A DNA stretch of 64,000 nt, taken from the NCBI RefSeq assembly GCF_001421325.1, contig NZ_LMJY01000016.1, positions 372,307 to 436,306 on the forward strand, written 5' to 3'. Both the position numbers and the translations under genes were made by a program. The notes under the pieces were generated by a model, which searched no databases, was not told the origin of the DNA, and worked only from the letters and a program-made list of their open reading frames with translations. The stretch comes from Novosphingobium sp. Leaf2 (GTDB lineage: Bacteria; Pseudomonadota; Alphaproteobacteria; Sphingomonadales; Sphingomonadaceae). Numbering within the stretch: position 1 is the stretch's first letter; the number at the start of each line of letters is the position of its first letter. This document shows positions 17,902 to 25,441 of this stretch, piece by piece.

Positions 17902-19300
17902 ACCGGGCGGTGGGCCGCACCGGGCGATCGCGCTGCGCACCCGGCTGTTGGCGGCGATGCTTGGGCCGCTGCTGGCGGTCGCCGCGATCATCGGCATCGG
18001 CGGCGCCGCCCTGATCGCCGATGTCGTGCGCCGCACCAATGACCGCGTGCTTGGCGGTGCACTGGGCGCCATTGCCGAAACCGTCGAGGTCGAACGGGGC
18101 GAGGTCACGCTGGACCTGCCGCCCGCCGCGTTCGGCATGCTGGAAAACAGCGAGCGCGATAATGTGTATTACCGCATCGCCGCGGGCAACCAGTTGCTCA
18201 CAGGCTATGCCGACCTGCCCGCGCCCGATCCGGCAACGCTGACCACCGACGAGCCACGATTCCGCTTTGCCCGTTATCGAGGCCAAGATATCCGCATTGG
18301 CGAGGTGAAGCGGATGCTGCCCCGGATCGATAGCCCGGTCATCGTGCAGATCGCCGAAACGCTCGACAACAGAAAGGCGCTGACCAGACGCCTTCTGGAT
18401 GCGCTGTTGATCGCCGAACTGGCACTCGTCGGGGTCGCCACGCTGTTGCTGCGCCCCGCTCTGAGCTGGAGCCTGCGGCCGCTCGCCCGGCTTCGCGGCG
18501 CGGTCGAATCGCGGGAACTCAGCAGCCGGCCGGACTTCTCGCCGCTCGACAGTGGTCCCCTGCCGCGCGAATTGCGCCCTTTGGCAACCGCGTTTAACCA
18601 GTTGTTGGCGCAGTTGGACCATGCAACCGGCGGGGTCCGCCGCTTCACGGCCGATGCCTCGCACCAGATGCGTACGCCGCTGTCCGTGCTGAAGGTTCAG
18701 GTTGCGCTGGCCCGGCGCGGATCGCGCGAAGCGCTGGACGAGATCGGCGATGCGGTGACGCGGCTTGAGCGACTGGTCACGCAACTGCTCGCGCTCGCCC
18801 GTGCCGAGGAAGCCGGTGTTTCCGCGCCGCTGGAATCCGTGGATCTCAGGGAAGTCAGCGCGGCCATCATTGGCCGCCTCATCAACCAGGCCATCGGTGC
18901 AGGGGTTGAACTCAATCTGGATGCGGATGATGGCGAAGACTATGTCATATCCGGCCACCGCACGCTGACGTTCGAGATCATCGCCAACCTTGTCGACAAC
19001 GGCATCCGCTACAACCGGCCCGGTGGCACGGTCACCATCACGCTGCTGCAGCGGGCGAGCGAGACCGTGCTCACGGTCGGCGACGACGGCCCAGGCATCC
19101 CGCCGGACAAGCGCGAGACGATCTTCGAACGCTTCGTCCGCCTCGAAGCAGCGCAAGGGCCCGATGGCACGGGCCTGGGCCTTGCCATCGTGCGGTCCGC
19201 AGCATCGCGCATGGGCGCCAGCGTCGAGATCGGCGAAGGCGCCATCGGAACCGCGATTCTTGTGCGGTTTCCGAAGCGATCATTGGAAAGCCGGCAGTAG
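17891..19300 (+). CDS. Sensor histidine kinase, TctE-like
   Basis: The 469-residue membrane kinase has a first transmembrane segment at about 17-42, a periplasmic region to about 166 and a second segment at about 167-188. The phospho-accepting His258 is in FTADASHQMRTPLSV. The ATPase domain has N (LVDNGIRYN), G1 (VGDDGPGIPP) and G2 (GTGLGLAIV) boxes. The N-terminal sensor resembles the extracytoplasmic domain of TctE/PhoQ-type kinases. It overlaps the response-regulator gene by 11 bases. The periplasmic domain of about 125 residues could read a carboxylate directly or through the adjacent binding protein. Confidence 0.92.
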   Translation: MPAEPGGGPHRAIALRTRLLAAMLGPLLAVAAIIGIGGAALIADVVRRTNDRVLGGALGAIAETVEVERGEVTLDLPPAAFGMLENSERDNVYYRIAAGNQLLTGYADLPAPDPATLTTDEPRFRFARYRGQDIRIGEVKRMLPRIDSPVIVQIAETLDNRKALTRRLLDALLIAELALVGVATLLLRPALSWSLRPLARLRGAVESRELSSRPDFSPLDSGPLPRELRPLATAFNQLLAQLDHATGGVRRFTADASHQMRTPLSVLKVQVALARRGSREALDEIGDAVTRLERLVTQLLALARAEEAGVSAPLESVDLREVSAAIIGRLINQAIGAGVELNLDADDGEDYVISGHRTLTFEIIANLVDNGIRYNRPGGTVTITLLQRASETVLTVGDDGPGIPPDKRETIFERFVRLEAAQGPDGTGLGLAIVRSAASRMGASVEIGEGAIGTAILVRFPKRSLESRQ

Positions 19301-19599
19301 GGCCAAACCGCGCGGAATACTGTTCAGGCGTAAGTTCATTCGCGGAATAGCTCCCGCCTAAGGTCTTGCAGAGTTTTGCGTCGCGCAGGATAACGATGTG
19401 AGCTGAGGAAGCCCGCCTCTTACACTCAGCCGCTGGGCGAGCTGAGCCAGCGCCGGGAAAACCCGTGGCCAGCGCTGTTGACCAGCGAATTCGCCAAGTT
19501 TCTGCGTTCCCGACAGCGGAACCCGTTTGATCGCGGTTGAAGCTTTAACCGTATTCAGCCTACGCGTTTTCATGTAGATAAATTTCTGATGGAAAACGC
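19301..19599. other. Non-coding stretch between the kinase and the RsbQ-like gene
   Basis: About 300 bases carry no supportable gene. The sequence is less GC-rich than its surroundings near 19500-19590 and probably holds the promoter of the RsbQ-like/GGDEF operon. A minus-strand frame crosses it but resembles nothing I recognise. I see no convincing terminator hairpin after the kinase gene. Confidence 0.5.
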
Positions 19600-20400
19600 G
19601 TGAGCTGCTTCGCGAAATTGCATGGCCGCAGGAGTGGTGCGGGGCCGACTGTGGCAATCCTGTCGCATGGCTTTGGGACCGATCAGGACGCGTGGTCGGC
19701 CTTGCGGCCCTGGTTCGAGGATCGGTTCGACCTCATCTCGTTTGATCTGGCAGGATGCGGACCAGCCGGCGCTGACAGCTACGACTTCAACCGACATGGA
19801 TCGATGTTCGGATACGCCGACGACCTGATCGAAATCATCGACGAACTCGGTGTGCAAAGCTGCGTCTACATTGGCCATTCCATGAGCAGCATGATCGGCG
19901 CAGCCGCAGCCTGCGCGCGCCCGGAGTTGTTTTCGCGCTTGGTGATGATCGGCGCCTCCCCGCGATACCTGAACGATGACGCGTATGTCGGCGGGTTCGA
20001 GCAGGCGGGTCTGGACCAGTTGTTCGCAAGCATGGCCGCCAACTTCCAGGCATGGGTGGCGGGCTTCGCGCCGGTGGTCGTCGGCGTTGACGACAGCCAG
20101 GCGGTAGCCGATTTCTCCCGCACCCTCTTTCAGATGCGGCCGGACGTTGCCCTCAACACCTCGCGGACGATCTTCGGGTCAGACATGCGCAAGACCGCAC
20201 GGCGCGTTCCCACGCCCGTACATCTGATCCAGACCGCCGCCGACGTTGCGGTGCCCGTTGAGGTCGGAGAATGGCTCGCGGCCGCGATGCCGGACGCAAC
20301 CCTGGATGTGATCGACGCCTCCGGCCATCTTCCACACATCACCGCCCCGGATGAGGTTCGTCGCATTCTTGAGCACAGGCTGGCAGGGATCGTATCGTGA
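19600..20400 (+). CDS. RsbQ/KAI2/D14-type alpha/beta hydrolase (small-molecule sensor type)
   Basis: The 266-residue protein matches RsbQ across its length: LSHGFGTDQDAW, the nucleophile elbow YIGHSMSSMIG (Ser94), the lid region ARPELFSRLVMIGASPRYLND, GGFEQAGLDQL, acidic Asp215 and His243 in ASGHLPH. In Bacillus subtilis RsbQ works with the PAS phosphatase RsbP in energy-stress signalling. Plant relatives (D14, KAI2) are strigolactone and karrikin receptors. The GTG start at 19600 follows GGAAAA. Its stop overlaps the start of a GAF/PAS-GGDEF gene (GTGA), so it likely supplies or senses a ligand for that PAS domain. The ligand is unknown. Confidence 0.9.
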   Translation: MSCFAKLHGRRSGAGPTVAILSHGFGTDQDAWSALRPWFEDRFDLISFDLAGCGPAGADSYDFNRHGSMFGYADDLIEIIDELGVQSCVYIGHSMSSMIGAAAACARPELFSRLVMIGASPRYLNDDAYVGGFEQAGLDQLFASMAANFQAWVAGFAPVVVGVDDSQAVADFSRTLFQMRPDVALNTSRTIFGSDMRKTARRVPTPVHLIQTAADVAVPVEVGEWLAAAMPDATLDVIDASGHLPHITAPDEVRRILEHRLAGIVS

Positions 20401-21704
20401 ACCCCTCTTCGAACGAGGCCCTGTATGAGCTGTGCGGCTTTGCGCGGGTCGCATGCGAAGCGGACCTCGTCATGGCGCTGGAGGTCGACGAGGCGGGGCG
20501 CGCGTCCCCCGTGGCCTCCTCCCCGCCGCACGCCTTTAGCAGCTTCAACCTCTCGCGAAGCGGGCTGTTCGATAGCGCATGGTCGGCCATCCCTGCCGCC
20601 GCCAGCGGCTTTCGGCTGCCCACGGCAGTGATCCATGCCTTGCCCGAAATGCCGGCCAGCCTCCTGTTCGTGCCCGCGCCGGCCGAGCATGCCCCGAAGA
20701 GCGGCCTGCTGCTGTTATGGGCTCACGCCCCCTCGCCTGCGCCGCTAATCGAGCATGTGCGTCTGTTGGCCAGCAGTGTCGCCAGCACCCTTGCCGCCCG
20801 CCGGGAGGCGGTAAGGCAAGTCGCCATGCGCGACCAGTTCAACGATCTGCTGGAAAGCGTCCCGTCAGGCATCGTCTTGTTCGACGGTGACGGACAAAGC
20901 GCGATGATCAACGAACGCGCGGCGGCGCTGCTTGCGTGCCGGCCCGGATCGCACCGGGCAAGCGAGTTGGCGGCTCCGATGCGCGCGTTGCGGGAGCGGT
21001 GCGCCAATCATGCCGAACTGGAAGCCGCCTATGCGGCGCGGGTCGGCAATGTGCACTTTGCTGCCGCCCATCACTGGGTTCTGGGCGACAAGACATACGA
21101 AGTGGACACCCATCCGGTGAGCGGCGATGGACAGCACGGGCGGATCTGGCTTTTCACCGACGTCACCGCAGAACTGCGCATTGCCGCCACGCTGCGGGGG
21201 CTGGCTCAGTCGGACCCGTTGACCGGCCTCCCGAACCGGCGACACTTCGAGGAGCAATCTGCGCAGATCCTGACCGCCGCCGCAACTGCAGAGCGCGCCG
21301 TAGCGCTGCTGATGGTCGACATCGATCACTTCAAGCAGATCAACGACACGCACGGCCACCCGGTGGGTGACGCCGTGTTGAAGGCGGTCGCAGGCCGGTG
21401 CAACGATGTCCTGCGCGAGGGGGACCTCTTCGCCCGGTTCGGCGGCGAGGAATTTATCGGGCTACTGACGATCACCACGGAAAACGAAGCCGCCGTGATT
21501 GCCGAACGGCTACGCAACGCCATTGCCAGCACACCGGTGCTGATCGGCCAGATCGCCATCACCGTTTCCGCGAGCGTCGGCGGGGCGACCACGAAAACCA
21601 CCGACCCGGCGATCAGCGGAATCCTGGAAAGCCTCATCGAGAGCGCCGACGCTGCTCTCTACCGGGCCAAGCAAGCAGGAAGAAACCGCGTGATCATGGC
21701 ATAA
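20397..21704 (+). CDS. GAF-like/PAS diguanylate cyclase coupled to the RsbQ-like protein
   Basis: The 435-residue cytoplasmic protein has an N-terminal GAF-like region (about 5-135) and a PAS domain (about 143-258, FNDLLESVPSGIVLFDGDGQ...GRIWLFTDVTAE). A GGDEF domain follows from about 268 (LAQSDPLTGLPNRRHFEE). The active loop is GGEEF at 349-353 and the inhibitory site RxxD is present as REGD at 340-343, so it should synthesise cyclic di-GMP with product inhibition. No membrane segments are visible. The GTG start overlaps the hydrolase stop by four bases. The pairing replaces the PP2C output of the Bacillus RsbQ-RsbP system with a c-di-GMP output. Confidence 0.92.
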   Translation: MNPSSNEALYELCGFARVACEADLVMALEVDEAGRASPVASSPPHAFSSFNLSRSGLFDSAWSAIPAAASGFRLPTAVIHALPEMPASLLFVPAPAEHAPKSGLLLLWAHAPSPAPLIEHVRLLASSVASTLAARREAVRQVAMRDQFNDLLESVPSGIVLFDGDGQSAMINERAAALLACRPGSHRASELAAPMRALRERCANHAELEAAYAARVGNVHFAAAHHWVLGDKTYEVDTHPVSGDGQHGRIWLFTDVTAELRIAATLRGLAQSDPLTGLPNRRHFEEQSAQILTAAATAERAVALLMVDIDHFKQINDTHGHPVGDAVLKAVAGRCNDVLREGDLFARFGGEEFIGLLTITTENEAAVIAERLRNAIASTPVLIGQIAITVSASVGGATTKTTDPAISGILESLIESADAALYRAKQAGRNRVIMA

Positions 21705-21902
21705 GCCGCGCCAGGCCGACCGTAGCGGCAAACGCGTTACCGCCCTGTGTTGGCCGCTAGAGACGGCCATACGCAACGGCGTGCATCCGCAGAAACGGCT
21801 GGCCGATACCCCCGATCGTATCGCAAAGGACCGTGCAACTGGCCCGCAGCGCAGGCCCGAATCGCGCTACCTGCAAGGAACGACTGCTCCCGCCGGAACC
21901 CG

Positions 21903-22658
21903 TCAGTTTCTGCCGGACCTGCCTGAGATAGCAATGGCTGAAAGGTCAGTTGTCGGATCGACGGGCACACCCTGCTGCTTGCGTTCCGAATAGCGATCGA
22001 CAAGCTGCTGCGCGTGCGGGCGCATGAGGACAGTGAAGCGCACCAGCTCTTCCATCACGTCCACGATCCGGTCGTAATAGCTCGACGCCTTCATGCGGCC
22101 CGCTTCATCGAACTCCTTGTAGGCCATTGCCACGGACGACTGGTTGGGAATGGTGAACATCCGCATCCAGCGGCCGAGCAGGCGCAGCGTGTTTACCGCG
22201 TTGAACGATTGCGATCCTCCCGACACCTGCATGACGGCAAGCGTGCGTCCCTGCGTCGGCCGCATCCCTTTCATCTCCAGCGGCAGATGGTCGATCTGCG
22301 CTTTCATGATGCCGGTAATCTGCCCGTGCCGTTCCGGGCTGCACCATACCTGGCCTTCGGACCACATAGAAAGTTCACGCAGCTCATGGACAGCAGGATG
22401 ATCGTCACCCGCTACCTGATCGGGCAGCGGCAGCGTCGAGGGATCGAAGATCCGGGTGTCCGCGCCGAACAGACGCAGAAGGCGCGCAGCTTCCTCGACG
22501 GCAAGACGGGAGAAGGACCGATCGCGCAGGCTGCCATAGAGCAGCAGGATGCGCGGGGCGGGGTCCAGCGCGCCCAGCCCAGATGCGGGCCGCTGGTGGA
22601 TATAGGCGGGATCGAGCGCCGGCAGGCTGTCGGCGTCATGGAGATTACGAAGAGGCAT
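21903..22658 (-). CDS. arsH: Arsenical resistance protein ArsH (NADPH:FMN oxidoreductase)
   Basis: The 251-residue flavoprotein has the ArsH signature [27 protein letters not shown] and the later [22 protein letters not shown] and [22 protein letters not shown]. ArsH oxidises trivalent organoarsenicals such as methylarsenite and reduces FMN with NADPH. It is the last gene of arsRCBH and begins directly at the end of arsB. It is the only clear FMN reductase-type protein in the window, although ArsR control makes it an unlikely partner for the sulfur monooxygenases. Confidence 0.95.
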   Translation of the reverse strand: MPLRNLHDADSLPALDPAYIHQRPASGLGALDPAPRILLLYGSLRDRSFSRLAVEEAARLLRLFGADTRIFDPSTLPLPDQVAGDDHPAVHELRELSMWSEGQVWCSPERHGQITGIMKAQIDHLPLEMKGMRPTQGRTLAVMQVSGGSQSFNAVNTLRLLGRWMRMFTIPNQSSVAMAYKEFDEAGRMKASSYYDRIVDVMEELVRFTVLMRPHAQQLVDRYSERKQQGVPVDPTTDLSAIAISGRSGRN

Positions 22659-23945
22659 TCAGGCTAATCCAATCCGCAAGGCGAGAGCGGCGAGGGTGAT
22701 GAGCAGGACAGGAGTAGTGAGCGTCACGCCCACCCGGAAATAATAGGCCCACCCGATCCTGATCTCCTTCTGGCCGAGAACGTGGAGCCACAGCAGGGTC
22801 GCAAGCGAGCCTATGGGTGTGAGCTTGGGTCCGAGGTCGCAGCCGATCACATTGGCGTAGATCATGGCTTCCTTCACCGCGCCCGTGGCTTGCGCGGCGT
22901 CGATTGACAGCGCCCCCACCAGTACGGTCGGCATGTTGTTCATTACCGACGACAGGGCCGCCGCGATCATGCCGGTTCCCAGCGCCGCGCCCCACACGCC
23001 GCCCTGGGCGGTCTGATCGAGCAGTGCGGCGAGGTGGTGGGTCAGCCCGGCATTTCGCAGGCCATAGACGACCAGATACATGCCCAGCGAGAAGATCACG
23101 ACCTGCCACGGCGCTTCGCGCATGACCTTGCGGGTCTGGATCACGTGCCCTCTGCCCGCAATCGCAAGCAGCAGGATTGCGCCGGCAGCGGCGACGGCGC
23201 TAACGGGCACGCCCAGCGGTTCGAGCAGGAAGAAGCCGATCAGCAGCAGCGTCAGCACGATCCACCCGGCGCGGAAGGTCGCGGCGTCGCGGATCGCCTC
23301 ACGTGGCGCGCGTAGCGCCGCCATGTCGTAGGTCGCCGGAATATCGCGCCGGAAAAACAGCATCAGCACTCCCAGCGTCGCGGCGATTGCCGCCACATCG
23401 ACCGGCACCATGACGCTCGCATATTCGCCGAAGCCCAGACCGAAGAAGTCGGCCGACACGATGTTGACGAGGTTTGACACGACCAGAGGCAGGCTTGCCG
23501 TATCGGCGATGAACCCGGCTGCCATGACGAAGGCGAGCGTGGCCTTGTCGCCGTATCCCAGTGCACGCAGCATGGCGATGACGATCGGTGTCAGGATCAG
23601 CGCCGCGCCGTCATTCGCAAAGAGGGACGAAACGGCCGCGCCCAGCAGCACGACCAGCGCGAACAGGCGGCGACCATTGCCCTTGCCCCATCGGGCGACA
23701 TGGAGCGCGGCCCACTCGAAAAATCCGGTTTCGTCGAGTAGCAGGCTGATGATAATGATCGCGACGAACGCAGCCGTCGCGTTCCATACGATGCCCCACA
23801 CCACCGGGATATCCGATAGTGAGACAACGCCCAGAAGCAAAGCCACCGCCGCGCCACCCAGCGCGCTCCACCCGATGCCGAGACCCCTGGGTTGCCAGAT
23901 GACAAGCGTGATCGTGGCAACGAATATCAGGACAGCGAGCAGCAT
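22659..23945 (-). CDS. arsB: Arsenite efflux pump ArsB
   Basis: The 428-residue integral membrane protein has about 11-12 hydrophobic segments and typical ArsB sequences: [66 protein letters not shown] and [23 protein letters not shown]. ArsB extrudes arsenite across the inner membrane, alone or with ArsA; no arsA is present. It overlaps the arsC start by one base and is followed immediately by arsH. This is the ArsB type, not the Acr3 type. Confidence 0.96.
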   Translation of the reverse strand: MLLAVLIFVATITLVIWQPRGLGIGWSALGGAAVALLLGVVSLSDIPVVWGIVWNATAAFVAIIIISLLLDETGFFEWAALHVARWGKGNGRRLFALVVLLGAAVSSLFANDGAALILTPIVIAMLRALGYGDKATLAFVMAAGFIADTASLPLVVSNLVNIVSADFFGLGFGEYASVMVPVDVAAIAATLGVLMLFFRRDIPATYDMAALRAPREAIRDAATFRAGWIVLTLLLIGFFLLEPLGVPVSAVAAAGAILLLAIAGRGHVIQTRKVMREAPWQVVIFSLGMYLVVYGLRNAGLTHHLAALLDQTAQGGVWGAALGTGMIAAALSSVMNNMPTVLVGALSIDAAQATGAVKEAMIYANVIGCDLGPKLTPIGSLATLLWLHVLGQKEIRIGWAYYFRVGVTLTTPVLLITLAALALRIGLA

Positions 23946-24373
23946 CAGGCGATGCGCTGGCCCGAGGCGTCCACCACCTGCTCGCCATCTTCCTTGGCGA
24001 ACGTGCCGAGCTGACCGGTGGGCAGCAGATCAAGCACGGCTTCGGACGGACGGCACAGCTTTACGCCCAGAGGCGAGACGACCAGAGGCCGGTTGATGAG
24101 GATCGGGTGCGCCATCATCGCATCGACCAGCGCGTCATCCGTCAAAGCGGTGTCGCCCAGGCCCAGCTCTGCATAGGGCGTTCCCTTCTCGCGCAACAGG
24201 GCGCGCGCGCCGATCCCGGCGCGGTCGATCAACTCGACCAGCAGAGCGCGCGAGGGCGGCGTTTTGAGATATTCGATGACATGGGGCTCAAGGCCCGCAT
24301 TGCGGATCATCGCCAGCGTGTTGCGCGACGTGCCGCAGTCCGGGTTGTGATAGATGATGATGTCAGTAGCCAC
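23945..24373 (-). CDS. arsC: Arsenate reductase (glutaredoxin-dependent)
   Basis: The 142-residue protein begins [21 protein letters not shown], where Cys13 is the catalytic thiol of the E. coli R773 ArsC class. [20 protein letters not shown] and GVKLCRPSE carry the arginines that bind arsenate. It reduces arsenate to arsenite for ArsB export using glutathione and glutaredoxin. The start is GTG. It lies 10 bases downstream of arsR, in the same operon. Confidence 0.95.
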   Translation of the reverse strand: MATDIIIYHNPDCGTSRNTLAMIRNAGLEPHVIEYLKTPPSRALLVELIDRAGIGARALLREKGTPYAELGLGDTALTDDALVDAMMAHPILINRPLVVSPLGVKLCRPSEAVLDLLPTGQLGTFAKEDGEQVVDASGQRIA

Positions 24374-24383
24374 GGTGAACCCT

Positions 24384-24713
24384 TCAGCAACAGGTGAGTT
24401 CGGCGACGAGCGGCTCGCAAAGTTCGGATCGCCCCTGACAACAGTCTTTGGCCAGAAAGAGCATGAGCCCCTTCAGCGCGCTGATGTTCGCACGCTGGAT
24501 CTGCTGGCGACCGCGCTTGTCCGAAAGGACGAGTCCGGCTTTCACGAGCACGGCCAAATGAGTGGAAAATGTGCTTTGGGTCAGCCCGGAAGCCTCGACG
24601 AGCTGTCCGGTCGATAGGCCATCAGGTTCGTGCCGAACAAGCAGGCGAAAAGCATCGAGCCGAGTGGGATGCGCCAAAGCACCCAGAATTTCGAGAGAGG
24701 CGTAAGTTTCCAT
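24384..24713 (-). CDS. arsR: ArsR-family arsenic-responsive repressor
   Basis: The 109-residue winged-helix protein has ASLEILGALAHPTRLDAFRLLV and the recognition helix region ASGLTQSTFSTHLAVLVKAGLV. It lacks the ELCVCDL-type site of E. coli ArsR. Cysteines cluster at the C-terminus instead (DCC, ELC, TCC), a pattern seen in other As(III)-binding ArsR subtypes. It should repress its own operon until arsenite binds. Two matching palindromes sit directly upstream of its start. Confidence 0.93.
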   Translation of the reverse strand: METYASLEILGALAHPTRLDAFRLLVRHEPDGLSTGQLVEASGLTQSTFSTHLAVLVKAGLVLSDKRGRQQIQRANISALKGLMLFLAKDCCQGRSELCEPLVAELTCC

Positions 24714-24715
24714 GC

Positions 24716-24731
24716 ATCGGAATTATCCGAT
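24716..24731. promoter_or_regulatory. Operator palindrome 1 of the ars operon
   Basis: ATCGGA-ATTA-TCCGAT is a perfect 6-4-6 palindrome three bases upstream of the arsR start codon. With the second copy at 24754-24769 it forms a tandem pair 38 bases apart. Position and repetition make it the likely ArsR binding site, covering the promoter or ribosome entry. Confidence 0.7.
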
Positions 24732-24753
24732 GGGATTGGTGCAGTCAAGAAGC

Positions 24754-24769
24754 ATCGGGATTTTCCGAT
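24754..24769. promoter_or_regulatory. Operator palindrome 2 of the ars operon
   Basis: ATCGGGATTTTCCGAT repeats the first operator with two base differences in 16 and keeps the ATCGG/CCGAT arms. The 38-base centre-to-centre spacing is between three and four helical turns, compatible with two ArsR dimers around the promoter. Confidence 0.65.
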
Positions 24770-25011
24770 AACTTTCCGATCGCCGCTCATCCTCGGACAG
24801 AGCGTTCTCACGAAGAGCAGGTTTCGGCTAAAAATGCCATCCTTGGCCGCGCCTATGAATGGCTCATCCTGGTCGTGAGGCGCCCGCGGGCGAATGGCAC
24901 CTACCGCGCCATGTGCGCGCTCGGACAATCCTTCCATGCTTACGCCGCTGCCTTGCTGATCGTGTTTGATGCCACGCTGGCTGCCTACTGCAACATCACC
25001 AAGCCCGTCAG
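24770..25011. other. Region upstream of the ars operators without a recognisable gene
   Basis: About 240 bases carry the ars promoter side and no supportable gene. An open plus-strand frame crosses it but matches nothing I know. It may be the front part of the decayed porin gene that follows. Confidence 0.4.
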
Positions 25012-25430
25012 CTCGAAGACAACCTCCAGCCCAACCGGCAGGAGGAAAACGGCAATAATACCGGCTTTGCCCTATACCGCGCTCGATGCCGAGATGGAGC
25101 ACCGCCGCTGCCGTACGGGTAAAAGCGCAACGAATGGCAAAGCGGAAACGACGCAATCGGCTCGATGTTCATCGTTAATGGCATCAGCCGCACGCACCAG
25201 CGGGACGTCGTTGCCGGTGACCTCGGCGTCCTCGTCCGCGACGGGCAACAACCGTATCCGGATTCGGAATATCTCGGCGAGGCGTATCACACGCTGGTCG
25301 CGGTAAAGGGTGTGGCCTTTCGCTCGCTTACCAGCTCGTCTACAAGCCCGGCTACAACCGCGACCTCGGCCAAGCCTACTGCTTGCTCTCCACGCTCATG
25401 ACGCGTTCTGGGCAATACCCGATGGGGTAG
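25012..25430 (+). pseudogene. Decayed C-terminal fragment of an OprB-like carbohydrate porin
   Basis: Three frames carry consecutive porin-like pieces. LEDNLQPNRQEENGNNTGFALY is near 25012-25078. A central piece, MFIVNGISRTHQRDVVAGDLG...LVRDGQQPYPDSEYLGEAYHTLVAVKGV, lies at 25165-25320. After a further shift come QLVYKPGYNRDLGQAY...SGQYPMG and a stop at 25428-25430. The sequence of RDVVAGDLG, an EAYYxxxxVKGV-like strand and PGYNRD resembles the end of OprB-family porins. The frameshifts show it is dead. Family assignment is from memory of the motif order and is only moderately sure. Confidence 0.5.
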
Positions 25431-25441
25431 GGCCACAGACG

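Noticed and set aside
19358..19657. Minus-strand 99-codon frame upstream of the RsbQ-like gene
   Set aside because: It resembles no family, overlaps the start of the plus-strand gene and has no convincing ribosome-binding site.
24569..25306. Plus-strand open frame from inside arsR to 25306
   Set aside because: Its first part is antisense to arsR and its ars operators, and the translation matches no family. Only the later region shows porin-like pieces, and these are in other frames.
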